A DNA stretch of 64,000 bases from Dyadobacter jejuensis. GTDB lineage: Bacteria > Bacteroidota > Bacteroidia > Cytophagales > Spirosomataceae. A program made the translations under genes and the position numbers. The notes under the pieces were generated by a model, which saw only the letters and a list, made by a program, of their open reading frames with translations, ran no database searches and was not told the DNA's origin. Numbering within the stretch: the first letter of the stretch is position 1; the number at the start of each line of letters is the position of its first letter. Of the stretch, positions 15,321 to 25,200 are shown piece after piece. Location: the NCBI RefSeq assembly GCF_003149085.1, contig NZ_QGDT01000002.1, positions 503,508 to 567,507 on the forward strand, in the 5' to 3' direction.

Positions 15321-17873
15321 ATGTCGGCAAACAGGGACAAATCCATACTTTCTTCGGTAAAAGGCAAGGTTTTACTCGGCTTTATGGTCGCTGCCATGGC
15401 CTTAGGTGCCTCTTGGATTATCAGTAAAATTGCCTTTGAAAATATGCTGGTAAAACTGGAGCAGCTTACCAAACCGAACGAGAAACTCCATCATATCAAT
15501 CAGGTTTTTAAGGAAATCGTTTTGTTGGAACACCTACAAAACGAGCCTCCCGGCAATACCAATTCCAATGAACCTGACGAATTCCTAAAACATTCGGAAC
15601 GATTGCTGGCTAGCCTCGATACCCTCAGCCAGCTTAATATCGATGATCCTAAGCAAATCATCAGAATAGACTCCATGCGTTCTATCCTTCGGGATCGGGA
15701 GCAGATATTTGGACAGTACATGGCCGTTCGTAAGAACCTGGTGAGCAACAAGGACTTATCTAGCAAGGTCCGCACCATATCGGGGCTGATTACTACCAAC
15801 AAAAAGGAAAAGGATAGTACCGTTGTTAAAACAGAAAAAAAGGTCACTACCACCACCGTTTACACCCAGGAGCCTCAAGCTCCCCAATCGGCAGAGGAGG
15901 AGGAGGAGGATAAAAAGGGGTTCCTCACCCGTCTGTTTAAATCTAAAAAACAGCAGAAAAAAGCGCCAGAACCTGTAGAACCTAAGACCGTCCGCAAGCA
16001 AGAGGTCAACGTGACCATCGATACCGTCAAGATTGCCAAGCAGGACAATACCATAGAAAAGGTAGGAGAAGCCGTGCATGCAATAGAAAAATCGCAGAGG
16101 AGAAGAACCAACCAGTTTGTGGATAGGGAAAAGCAGCTGGCCATGACCGGTAGTTCGCTCGTCAGTCAGTTATTGATGGTGATGCAAAACATAGAGCAAG
16201 ATGCCATCCAACAATCCTTAGCCGACCATGAGCAAACACAAAGGCTGGTCACCGCAAGCATGAAACGTATAGAATGGGTCATGATCGGCTTTTTCCTTCT
16301 CACCCTTTTGGTGGCCTATTTCATTTTTGCAGATATTACCCGCAGCAACGATTACCGCCGACAGCTTGAAGAAGCGAAAGAGGAGGCGGAATACCACAGC
16401 ATGGCCAAACAGCGATTCTTATCGAATATGAGTCATGAAATAAGGACTCCCTTACAGTCGATTATTGGCTATACAGAAGTGCTGAAATCCGCTGATAAAC
16501 CAAAAAAACAAGACTTCGATACTTTACATGCCGCTTCAGAGCACCTGTTGCACCTTGTAAACGATATCCTGGACTATAGTCGCATTATTTCCAACCAGTT
16601 TAGCTTTGAGAAAAGAAACTTCGCCATTGGTCAGGTCCTCGAAGAAGTTACCCATATGCTCAGCCCCACCGCTACGGCCAAGTCCCTAAAATTCAAGGTA
16701 TACAACCAACTCCCATCCGATATATTCTTAGAAAGTGACCCCTTTCGACTCCGTCAGATCCTCTATAACCTACTCTCTAATGCTATAAAATTCACTACCA
16801 AGGGAGAGGTGGCCCTGAAGGTTACCGGCAAACAAAGCGGAGCGGGCTATAGGATTACCTTCGAGGTTACCGATACGGGAATAGGCCTTACCAAGGAACA
16901 GATCCAGCGGGTCTTTAACCAATTTGAACAAGCCGATGCTTCCATTTCCCGCCAATATGGAGGCTCAGGCCTTGGATTAAGTATCGTAAAATCATTGGTG
17001 GAAGGCATGAATGGAAAAATTACCGTAAGGAGTCAGTTGGGTAAAGGGACCGTTTTTGCCGTGACATTACATATGAAAAAGGGTAGCCCTGTCCTGAAGG
17101 GTTCCAAAGATAAGGCACGCAAATATCATATAGATGGCAAGGTATGGTTGATCGACGACGACGCCTTTATTTTGAAGTGGTGTTCCACTGTACTCCACAA
17201 AGAAGGGATCGATCATTCCTGTTTTTCATCGGCCGAAGAGGCACTCGAGGCACCCTGGGACGACCAGATTCGCTATGTGCTCACCGATATGCGGATGAGC
17301 GGGATGAGTGGAGCCGAACTATGCCAGACTTTAAAACAGAGGACCGCCTCTTCTGTCAAATATTATGTACTTACCGCCCAGGCCCTCCCAGAAGAGCAAG
17401 AAAAATTGCTTCAGGAAGGATTTGACGGCCTTTTGATGAAACCCTTTCATACCCACGACTTACTGGCCCTGCTGGATACCCCCAGCCAGAATAAAGAACT
17501 GGATAGCCCCTCACCCTCTCCACCCCCCGCCCCAACCATGGACCTTACTGCGCTGCAGACCATGGCCTTCGGTGACGAATCTCTGATAAAAGATATTCTT
17601 CAACAGTTTATCGACGACTCAAAGGCAGATCTTAGCGCTTTTCAATCTGGCATAAAAAACAAAGATTACGATAGAGTGATGGAGCTGGCCCATCGCCTAG
17701 CCGGACGCACCGGACAGGTAGGAGCACTGCCCCTCTCGGCCCGGTTCAGAAAGCTCGAACTAGGCATTCGGGAACAACAGGTCCACCCTACCGCTGCGGA
17801 GTCCTCTTCCCTTGCAAAGGAACTAAAAGCAGTAATCGTAGAGGTCGAAAACAAAATCGGACAGGAAGCTTAA
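15321..17873 (+). CDS. Hybrid sensor histidine kinase with REC and Hpt domains
   Basis: This 850-residue protein has TM1 at about 15-38, an extracytoplasmic region of about 280 residues and TM2 at about 322-345. HisKA follows with H372 in SNMSHEIRTPLQSI, then an HATPase domain (NLLSNAIKF, DTGIGLT, GGSGLGLSIVKSLVE). A receiver domain carries D656 in LTDMRMSGMSG, and a C-terminal Hpt carries H791 in ELAHRLAGRTGQVGA. This gives the full His-Asp-His chain of a phosphorelay. The sensor region contains a long Lys/Glu-rich, probably disordered insert (about 155-245). The gene ends 5 bases from the convergent sigma-54 response regulator, its likely final acceptor. Confidence 0.9.
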   Translation: MSANRDKSILSSVKGKVLLGFMVAAMALGASWIISKIAFENMLVKLEQLTKPNEKLHHINQVFKEIVLLEHLQNEPPGNTNSNEPDEFLKHSERLLASLDTLSQLNIDDPKQIIRIDSMRSILRDREQIFGQYMAVRKNLVSNKDLSSKVRTISGLITTNKKEKDSTVVKTEKKVTTTTVYTQEPQAPQSAEEEEEDKKGFLTRLFKSKKQQKKAPEPVEPKTVRKQEVNVTIDTVKIAKQDNTIEKVGEAVHAIEKSQRRRTNQFVDREKQLAMTGSSLVSQLLMVMQNIEQDAIQQSLADHEQTQRLVTASMKRIEWVMIGFFLLTLLVAYFIFADITRSNDYRRQLEEAKEEAEYHSMAKQRFLSNMSHEIRTPLQSIIGYTEVLKSADKPKKQDFDTLHAASEHLLHLVNDILDYSRIISNQFSFEKRNFAIGQVLEEVTHMLSPTATAKSLKFKVYNQLPSDIFLESDPFRLRQILYNLLSNAIKFTTKGEVALKVTGKQSGAGYRITFEVTDTGIGLTKEQIQRVFNQFEQADASISRQYGGSGLGLSIVKSLVEGMNGKITVRSQLGKGTVFAVTLHMKKGSPVLKGSKDKARKYHIDGKVWLIDDDAFILKWCSTVLHKEGIDHSCFSSAEEALEAPWDDQIRYVLTDMRMSGMSGAELCQTLKQRTASSVKYYVLTAQALPEEQEKLLQEGFDGLLMKPFHTHDLLALLDTPSQNKELDSPSPSPPPAPTMDLTALQTMAFGDESLIKDILQQFIDDSKADLSAFQSGIKNKDYDRVMELAHRLAGRTGQVGALPLSARFRKLELGIREQQVHPTAAESSSLAKELKAVIVEVENKIGQEA

Positions 17874-17878
17874 GCCCC

Positions 17879-19249
17879 TTATTCGATTTGATATTTTTCT
17901 ATTTTATAGTATAGCGTCTTCCTGTCGATGTTGAGCAACTTGGCGGCTTTACTTTTATTATAACGAACCTCCTGCAACACCCGCTCTATCATCTCCTTCT
18001 CATGCGACTCTTGTATCGCCTTCAAGTTAGAGCCGGTAGGTTTTGGGGCCTCCTCCAAAGCGGCAATCATCTCCGAGGGCAATGCACTTAAAGAGGCTTC
18101 TTCGTCTTTGGAGAGTAAAATCAATCTTTTGATGACGTTATTGAGCTCTCTGAGGTTTCCGGGCCAATCATAGCGTCCAAAAACCTCCATAACTTCTTTG
18201 GAGAGGCGCTGCACATTCCGATCCAGCTCTGCATTGGCCTTGTCGACAAAGTGTTGAACGAAAATTTGAAGGTCCTCTCCACGATTACGAAGTGCCGGCA
18301 CCTCTATCTTAAACTCATTGAGCCTATGGTAAAGGTCGTCTCTAAAATCACCCTTTGCCGCATTCGCCATCAAATCTTCGTTGGTAGCCGCTATGAGGCG
18401 CACATCCACTTTCACGGGTTGCGTGCTACCGACCGGCACAATAATACGTTCCTGAAGGGCTCTTAGGAGTTTTACCTGCACATCGTACCCCAAATTCCCT
18501 ATTTCGTCCAAAAACAAAGTTCCTCCGTGGGCGGCCTCAAACTGACCCACTTTATCTTGCAAAGCCCCTGTAAAAGCACCTTTCTTGTGACCAAACAATT
18601 CACTGGCAGCGAGCTCCTTAGAAAGTGACCCACAGTCGATGGCTACGAAAGGACCATTACTGCGCTTACTTAGCTTGTGAATACTTTTTGCGACATGCTC
18701 CTTACCCGTACCGCTCTCTCCTTGTATAATCACCGACATGTCGGTGGGTGCTACCAACCTTACGTATTCGTAAAGCTCTCTAGAGATAGCACTGCGGCCC
18801 TCTATATTATCCTGAGTTCCCGGCTTACTCTTTCCTTTGGCTGGAGATACCACAGCCGGAACCTCTCCAGCTTGCGATTTTTTAAGCGCTTCCCCCAATA
18901 CCATTAAGAGTTCTTCGGGGTTAACGGGCTTGGTGATATAGTCCAAGGCGCCATTGCGCATGGCATTGACGGCCGTGCGTACATCCTGAAAGCTCGTCAT
19001 AATAAAGGCCGGGATACGCACCCCTTCTTTCCGAATCCCTTTTAAAAAATCGACAGAATTCCCATCTGGCAAGCGATAATCGAGCATCAATACTTCGTAA
19101 GGCGACTCATCCCCCTTACTATTGGCCAGTTCTTCTTTGGCCTGCTGTATGGTCGTACATACCTTTACTTGGTGGCCGTGCTTGCCCAAAAATGAGAAAA
19201 GAAGTTTCGAAAATGTGCTATCATCTTCTAGTAGCAAGAGCTTTGCCAT
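17879..19249 (-). CDS. Sigma-54-dependent response regulator (NtrC family)
   Basis: A 456-residue three-domain regulator. The receiver domain (1-120) carries the phosphorylated D57 in VLMLDYRLPDG. The AAA+ domain has Walker A GESGTGKE (177-184), the sigma-54 contact loop GAFTGA (224-229) and Walker B LFLDEI (245-250). A Fis-type helix-turn-helix ends the protein (NKSKAAKLLNIDRKTLYYKI). It activates RpoN promoters when phosphorylated. It is convergent with the hybrid kinase and downstream of the PepSY-like gene on the same strand, 131 bases away. Its targets are not evident: I looked for -24/-12 promoters in the nearby gaps and found none of good quality. Confidence 0.93.
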   Translation of the reverse strand: MAKLLLLEDDSTFSKLLFSFLGKHGHQVKVCTTIQQAKEELANSKGDESPYEVLMLDYRLPDGNSVDFLKGIRKEGVRIPAFIMTSFQDVRTAVNAMRNGALDYITKPVNPEELLMVLGEALKKSQAGEVPAVVSPAKGKSKPGTQDNIEGRSAISRELYEYVRLVAPTDMSVIIQGESGTGKEHVAKSIHKLSKRSNGPFVAIDCGSLSKELAASELFGHKKGAFTGALQDKVGQFEAAHGGTLFLDEIGNLGYDVQVKLLRALQERIIVPVGSTQPVKVDVRLIAATNEDLMANAAKGDFRDDLYHRLNEFKIEVPALRNRGEDLQIFVQHFVDKANAELDRNVQRLSKEVMEVFGRYDWPGNLRELNNVIKRLILLSKDEEASLSALPSEMIAALEEAPKPTGSNLKAIQESHEKEMIERVLQEVRYNKSKAAKLLNIDRKTLYYKIEKYQIE

Positions 19250-19380
19250 ATATTTTTCTTAATAATTGAATACAATGCTAATCATATAATTTGGTATAAA
19301 ATTACAAAAACAAATACCAAAAAGCCGGGTTTACCGACCTTTTGGTATGAATACTTCTTATCCAAATGTTTATTTGCGTC

Positions 19381-19677
19381 TTATTCAATCACTTTTCCTT
19401 CCTGGTCCAGCTTGATTTTGGCCGTTTGATTTTCCTTCTTGACCATCACCTCAAAATACTGAGACTGATCTTCCTCGGTAACCAAATTGGCCGTGGTGAT
19501 TTCCCAACCGGCATATTCATCACTTCCTAGGGTTTTCTTTACCGCCTCCGGAAGATCTTCCGGCTTCACAGGAACCTTATCTTGCATATAACTTACGGTT
19601 TCCGTCGCTACTGGGGCGGCCACGGCTGGCAACTGAAACAAGCCTAGGGCCAAAACTGCTACTGCTAACTTTTTCAT
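19381..19677 (-). CDS. Small PepSY-like secreted protein
   Basis: This 98-residue protein has a signal peptide (MKKLAVAVLALGLFQLPAVAA, cleaved near residue 21). One compact domain follows with the pattern of PepSY-like/BLIP-like folds (VKPEDLPEAVKKTLGSDEYAG, then YFEVMVKKENQTAKIKLDQEG). Such proteins are often periplasmic inhibitors or sensor partners and sit near two-component systems. It lies directly upstream of the response regulator on the same strand, which favours a role in that signalling pathway; this is inference from position. No lipobox or metal ligands are visible. Confidence 0.75.
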   Translation of the reverse strand: MKKLAVAVLALGLFQLPAVAAPVATETVSYMQDKVPVKPEDLPEAVKKTLGSDEYAGWEITTANLVTEEDQSQYFEVMVKKENQTAKIKLDQEGKVIE

Positions 19678-19698
19678 AATCGTTGTTGTTTAAAGTGT

Positions 19699-19715
19699 TT
19701 GTATAAATGATACAA
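19699..19715. repeat. Inverted repeat TTGTAT-N5-ATACAA
   Basis: Two perfect six-base arms with a five-base spacer lie 22-38 bases upstream of the PepSY-like start. The size and position suit a regulator binding site. No second copy was seen nearby. Confidence 0.3.
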
Positions 19716-19814
19716 TACGTTTTTCAGTCTAATAGGAAAAAACAACCTTACCTATTCCCCACAAAACAACCTAACTACTTATTTTTAAGCTAGTTACAAA
19801 TACACCACAGCCTT

Positions 19815-19982
19815 CTATCCACATACGAAATTGGCCCGTTTACCCACAATCTGCCCAATAATTGCTCCATATAGGTAACCGTTCATTACTTTATATACAA
19901 TGGGCTCACCAAATCCTTTTGGCAGCCTAAAAACATTTATTTGTATCACTTCGCCATTCGCAAGGGAAACCAACCTGCCCAT
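19815..19982 (-). pseudogene. Short frame resembling a type A T9SS C-terminal sorting domain
   Basis: From an ATG at 19980-19982 the frame runs 55 codons to TAG at 19815. The peptide has the order of features of a type IX secretion sorting domain: GRLV, then a beta segment ending INVFRLPKG, then YKVMNGYLYG and QIVGKR. A normal domain of this type is about 80 residues, sits at the end of a large secreted protein and is preceded by an in-frame body. Here a TAG cuts the frame 12 codons before the ATG and there is no signal peptide, so it looks like the stranded 3' end of a decayed gene. It could be chance. Confidence 0.3.
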
Positions 19983-20159
19983 ATAATCGACTAATCTTAA
20001 ACCACTTAGCCACTACGCATCGAACCATATGGCAGGGGGTATAGCACTATACGCGAATATTTTTTAGAGAAAGAATCGATCTAAAACGAAATAGACGACG
20101 TAGGTCTCCACAAACGATGTCTTTCGACGAACGAAAGGAATTAGAAAAATATAAACGCT

Positions 20160-20873
20160 ATGAACAAAAAAATAGAAACAAGCAAAACCGTGGAAAAGGG
20201 CGAGGCCCAAATGCTTAGTGTTGTGAATAGAAGACTATTTCTTCGTTCGGCCGGAGTAGCCACAGCGATGGGTGCATTTATACTGGGGGCTTGTAAGGAC
20301 GACGACCCCGTCATGCAAGGCGACGCCACTGTAGACCTAGGCTCTGGAGATACCGGGGTGCTGAATTATGCCTACGCCCTCGAACAACTCGAAGCGGCCT
20401 TTTATACCCAACTTATCGCCTCCCCTTATTCTGGGATGAGTGATATAGAGAAAACCATTCTCACCGATATCAGGGATCATGAAATTATCCACCGCGAATT
20501 TTTTAAGACTGCCTTAGGCAATGCCGCCATTCAGGACTTAGAAGTAAACTTTTCCAGCATCGATTTTAGCAATAGAGCGTCGGTTCTGGGCGCAGCCAAG
20601 TTATTTGAAGATACTGGCGTACAAGCCTATAACGGAGCGGGCAAACTCATCAAAAATGCCGACTATCTCTTATTGGCAGGGAAAATTGTTTCCGTTGAAG
20701 CCCGCCATGCGGCTGTAATTCGGGATTTACTCAATCCTAAAACGACTGATTTTGCGGGCGACGATATCATCGATGCCAACGGGTTCGACAAGGCCGTGGC
20801 GCCTGGCGATATACTCGCAGCAGTAAAAGGATACGTCAAAACGACGATCATGGGTAGCAATGTAGGTAAATAA
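20160..20873 (+). CDS. Exported ferritin-like protein, first of a tandem pair
   Basis: A 237-residue protein with an export signal that has a twin-arginine element (RRLFLRSAG, R24-R25) and a lipobox (ILGAC, C45), so it may be a Tat-exported lipoprotein. The body is a four-helix ferritin-like domain with the metal-ligand pattern ALEQLEAAFYTQL, DHEIIHREFF, LFEDTGVQAY and VEARHAAVIRDLL. This is the Ferritin_2-type family found in Bacteroidota as tandem copies. Metal binding in the periplasm is expected. Oxidation or storage activity is not proven by sequence. The second copy follows after 26 bases. Confidence 0.85.
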   Translation: MNKKIETSKTVEKGEAQMLSVVNRRLFLRSAGVATAMGAFILGACKDDDPVMQGDATVDLGSGDTGVLNYAYALEQLEAAFYTQLIASPYSGMSDIEKTILTDIRDHEIIHREFFKTALGNAAIQDLEVNFSSIDFSNRASVLGAAKLFEDTGVQAYNGAGKLIKNADYLLLAGKIVSVEARHAAVIRDLLNPKTTDFAGDDIIDANGFDKAVAPGDILAAVKGYVKTTIMGSNVGK

Positions 20874-20899
20874 TTCTTAAAAAATCAAAAGTAGAACTT

Positions 20900-21688
20900 A
20901 TGGATATTTTCAAATTAATAGATGACTTTCAAAAAGTAGATGGCGATGCAGTGGGCCGTCTGGAGTATGCTACTCGACGCCAATTCATGAATCGCCTCGG
21001 CGGCAAAATAGCTACGGTAGCCGCACCAATGGCCTTTGCAAGTATAGTCAATAAGGCCTTCGCACAGTCGGCGGCTGCAGTAGATGTACTCAACTATGCC
21101 TTAACCTTAGAGTATTTAGAAGATGAGTTTTACAAGGCTGGGCTAGGGTCTTCTGGTCTGATACCCGCTTCCGACCGCGCTATATTCACCCAAATTGGCA
21201 AGCACGAATCGGCCCATGTGGCCTTCCTTACCACCGCCCTGGGGAGTGCAGCCATAGCCAAGCCCAATTTCGACTTTCAATATAAAGGTGCCTTTGCCGA
21301 TGTCTTTACGAATTACAACACCTTCGCCACGGTATCCAGCGCCCTGGAAGACACAGGAGTAAGAGCCTACAAAGGTCAGGCTGGCACCTTGATAGCCGAT
21401 CCCCAGATTCTGGAATACGCCCTTCAGGTACACTCGGTAGAAGCCCGCCACGCCGCAGTAACCCGTCGCCTGGTAGCAAGCCTCACAGGTAATACGGCTA
21501 TGAAAGGCTGGATCACCAATAACGAAGGTGCCGTTCCGGCTATATATGCCGGTGAGGACAATAAAATGCAAGGAGGCGTAGACCTAACTGGCCTTTCGGG
21601 AAAGTCCAACGCTGCCATTACCGAAGCCTTCGACGAACCACTTACAAAAGAGGCCGTTTTAGCCATAGCCGGACCTTTCCTAGCCTGA
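20900..21688 (+). CDS. Exported ferritin-like protein, second of a tandem pair
   Basis: This 262-residue paralogue of the gene before it starts with a polar stretch, then a twin-arginine-like element (TRRQFMNRLGG, residues 25-35) and a cleavage site near AFAQS. It has no lipobox, so it should be soluble. The four-helix ligand pattern repeats: LTLEYLEDEFYKAG, KHESAHVAFLTTAL, ALEDTGVRAYKGQ and VEARHAAVTRRL. A C-terminal extension of about 60 residues (EGAVPAIYAGEDNKM onward) is absent from the first copy. The two genes almost certainly form an operon ending at the hairpin at 21715-21746. Confidence 0.85.
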   Translation: MDIFKLIDDFQKVDGDAVGRLEYATRRQFMNRLGGKIATVAAPMAFASIVNKAFAQSAAAVDVLNYALTLEYLEDEFYKAGLGSSGLIPASDRAIFTQIGKHESAHVAFLTTALGSAAIAKPNFDFQYKGAFADVFTNYNTFATVSSALEDTGVRAYKGQAGTLIADPQILEYALQVHSVEARHAAVTRRLVASLTGNTAMKGWITNNEGAVPAIYAGEDNKMQGGVDLTGLSGKSNAAITEAFDEPLTKEAVLAIAGPFLA

Positions 21689-21714
21689 TTTTCATGCTAC
21701 GGCACACTATCCTT

Positions 21715-21746
21715 GGGGATTCACTACACAGTGAATCCCTTTTTCT
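21715..21746 (+). terminator. Terminator of the ferritin-like operon
   Basis: GGGATTCACT and AGTGAATCCC form a perfect 10-base stem (21716-21739) with a four-base ACAC loop, followed by TTTTTC. Confidence 0.9.
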
Positions 21747-21818
21747 TTGGATGGCCTGCCAAATTTCACCTCCCCTCCTTAAAAAAAAAATAACCATTTC
21801 CAATTTGGAGTATACTAT

Positions 21819-21840
21819 TGTTACTAAAAGTAACAGTTTT
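21819..21840 (+). terminator. Second, AT-rich hairpin with T-tract
   Basis: TGTTACT (21819-21825) and AGTAACA (21829-21835) pair around AAA, then the sequence continues as GTTTTTT. It may be a weak back-up terminator, or a structure in an unseen upstream leader. Confidence 0.4.
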
Positions 21841-22255
21841 TTAATTATTTGACTATTCAAACACCATAATTACGGTTACATCATTAGAGTATTCTGTACT
21901 ATTAACCTATAGATACTTAATAGAAGTTGTACTAACAACGACAGAATCCGCAATTTTCCTCCTTTGCTCTTTTTGAAGGACCCTCCAAAAGTATAGGAAC
22001 ATGAGCTTCCAAAACAGCATGCCAAGTAAATATTAGTCTACAAAACCACAGATAGGACTTTTCCTATATTACATTTAAGTATAAATATGTTTATTAATAC
22101 TATATATTAGTTTTTTTATACTTTTTGTGGTGGTAAGATAAAAATTAAGACGTCTTATTAAAGGGGCCTTCTGAAAAAATGACAGAATTAGGTCTTTAAA
22201 TTACAAAAACAAGGACTTAAGCGACTCCCACATTCACTAACTTAAAATCAATTAT

Positions 22256-25200
22256 ATGAGAACAACATTACTTTTTCAAAATCGAAATACCAGCATCCTC
22301 TTAGCACTACTGCTATGGCTGGGGGGATCTACGGTGGTATTTGCAAAAAATAGTGACCTATTTTCCCCAAAAAGACAAGTAACAGGCACTGTAGTCGATA
22401 ATGCTGGGGAGCTACTCCCAGGAGTGAGTGTGGTCCTGAAGGGTAGCTCCCAGGGTACTACCACCAATTCGGAAGGAAAGTTTACACTAGAAGTCCCCGA
22501 CAATAATACCATTTTGGTATTTAGTTTTGTAGGCTATCAATCAAAAGAAGTTACCGTAGGCAACCAAAGCCAGCTTCAGGTAGAGCTTACCATTGAAGAC
22601 CAGGTCTTGAATGAGGTAGTTGTGGTGGGCTACGGAACCCAACAAAAGGTCAATCTGACTGGGGCCGTCGGAGTAGCCGATGCCAAGCGCTTAGAAAACC
22701 GCCCCATCGCCAATGCCGGGGAAGGGCTACAAGGGGTCATTCCCAATCTGAATGTCGGAGTACGCAACGGGGACCCCTCCCAGGCTACTACTTTCAACAT
22801 TCGCGGTTATGAATCTATTAATGGAGGTAGTCCTTTGATATTGGTCGACAATGTACCCATGGACATTAACCTAATTAATCCGAATGACATAGAAAGCATC
22901 AGTGTATTAAAAGATGCCTCAGCTTCGGCCGTTTATGGGGCAAGAGCGGCGTTCGGAGTGGTATTAGTAACCACCAAGAGTGGAAAATCAGGCAAAGTCA
23001 AGGTTAACTTTGGAACGCAATTGTCTATGGCCAAGCCCATTTTCAATATGGACGTGGTAACGGACCCTTATGAGTTCGTTCAGGCCTGGAACACGGCCAA
23101 TGAAAGGACCTTCGGGAACCCCGCCTACGGACCCGACTTTGTAGCCGCAACCAAAAAGTATTCAGAGAATCCAATCCCCGCCAACGAATGGGGCGTGGTA
23201 GATGGTGCCCTGCAATACTATGGATACAATAACTACCAAAAGAGCATCATGACCGACTACGCTCCTACCAACCAGCAAGACCTATCGATATCTGGGGGTG
23301 GTGCTAATTCTAAATATTTCTTTTCCTTAGGTCGGTATAGCAAGGACGGGTATTTAAGACAAAACAACGAAAAATTTAAGCGTTATAATGTCTTGATGAA
23401 GGCCGATTTTAAGGTAAACGATTGGCTAAGTTTCGATGAAAAGGTGATTTTCAATTCTCAACATAGCGACAAACCTCATTTTTACAACTGGGATGTCAAT
23501 ATCAATTCTTTAGCGCGCGTGAAGCCTATTATGCCCGTGCAGTTTCCCGACCTCCCTTTTTATATAGAACCTGGCGACCGGGACCAGTATGAACAGTATA
23601 TCGGCAAGTATTTTGGTGGCACCAACTTCTTCCCTTATCTCCTAGATGGTGGGAGAGAAACCTTTACCAAAAATGATATCTGGCTCACCCAAGGCGTTAC
23701 CCTGACCCCCATTGAAGGGTTGAAAATCACTGGAAATTTCTCTTATAATCTGTTCAATAATATGTATCAGGATGTTCAGAGCAAAGTGGAAATAGTGGAT
23801 ACAGACTTAAATGCCGCCAACCCCATCAGTAATGGATTCAGTGGGGACGATTGGATCGAGAACAGTGATACCTACAACCAATATTATGTACTCAATGCCT
23901 TTGCCGAATATCGTTTTCAGAATCTAGGACGTCACAACCTCACGGCTATGGTGGGTTTTAACCAAGAGAGAGGAAAAAACAGAAGCGTATACGCGCAAGC
24001 TCGTTCGCTGATCACTCCACAGGTTACCGACCTCAACGCCACCACGGGAGTACAACGCACCGATGGCAGCAAATCGCATGTGGCCTTAAGGGGGGCCTTT
24101 TATAGACTTACCTACAATTATGACGATCGGTATCTGGTCGAGTTCAATGGCCGCTACGATGGCACCTCACGGTTCCCACAAGACAGCCGCTTTGGCTTCT
24201 TCCCTTCGGTATCGGCCGGGTGGCGTATTAGCAATGAAAAATTCATGGCAGGCACAATCAACTGGCTTGACAACTTGAAAATCAGAGCCTCTTATGGTAC
24301 CCTAGGCAACCAACTATTAGGAAGTAACTATTACCCTTATGTAGCTTCTTTAGGTACGGGCCAGTCCCCCTATATGTTCTCCAATTCGGTGATTCCCTAT
24401 GTATCGGCCGCAGGCCTAGTAAGCCCTACGCTCACCTGGGAATCGGTAACGTCGCAGAACATCGGCCTCGATCTTACTCTATTAAAGAGCCGCCTAGACC
24501 TATCGTTCGATTTGTATAGCCGCGACACGAAAGACATGCTGATGAATGTTAACTTCCCCGACATACTCGGTACTGACGCCCCAAAGTCCAACGCTGCAGA
24601 CCTCCGAACCAAAGGCTGGGAGCTTGCCCTAACCTGGAGAGACAAAATCAAGTCGGACTGGAGCTACGATGTAACGTTGGCCCTATCGGATGCCACAGCA
24701 CAAATCACCAAATTTGAAAACCCATCAGGAGCCCTGCCCAATGCAAGTCAAGGCATTTATTATATAGGCCAGAACTTAGGGGAGATTTGGGGCTACGAAA
24801 CAGTGGGTATCTTCCAGTCGCAGGATGAAGTAGACCAGGCGCCCGATCAGTCTCGGCTAGGCAACAACTGGCGCCCCGGCGACATACAATATGCCGACCT
24901 GAATGGGGACGGACAGATCAGTCCCGGAGGCAATACCTTGGGCGACCCAGGCGACAGAAAAGTGATTGGTAACAGCACCCCACGCTATAGCTTTGGTATT
25001 AATACCAGTATCGCCTATAAAAACTTCAGACTAACCGCCTTCTTTCAAGGAATTGGAAAAGCCGATTATTCCCATGGCAACGGCAACTGGAACTGGTTCT
25101 TCCCATTCAATGCCGGTCATGTAGAGAACTATTACATAAAAGACTCTTGGTCCGAGGACAACCGCGACGCCTATTTCCCGGCCCCTCATATATCGACCAG

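Larger units (their letters stand above)
19678..20159. other. Non-coding gap between PepSY-like and ferritin-like genes
   Basis: This 482-base stretch contains a small perfect inverted repeat just before the PepSY-like gene (19699-19715) and, on the minus strand, a 55-codon frame (19815-19982) that resembles the end of a secretion-system sorting domain. The last 120 bases before the ferritin-like gene show no TTTG/TAnnTTTG pair. A GG-N-GC pair near 20031-20047 is off the -24/-12 spacing and was not called. Confidence 0.45.
21689..22255. other. 567-base AT-rich gap before the first susC-like gene
   Basis: No gene is visible. The stretch starts with the ferritin operon terminator, has a second hairpin with a T-tract (21819-21840), and ends in the AT-rich leader of the SusC-like gene. 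A loose promoter-like stretch near 22115-22128 (TATAC followed by TTTTTG) does not match the consensus spacing, so no promoter was called. Confidence 0.5.

Noticed and set aside
20028..20050. Possible sigma-54 (-24/-12) promoter before the ferritin-like genes
   Set aside because: TGGC and GC elements are present (TGGCAGGGGGTATAGCA), but the GG to GC spacing is one base too long.
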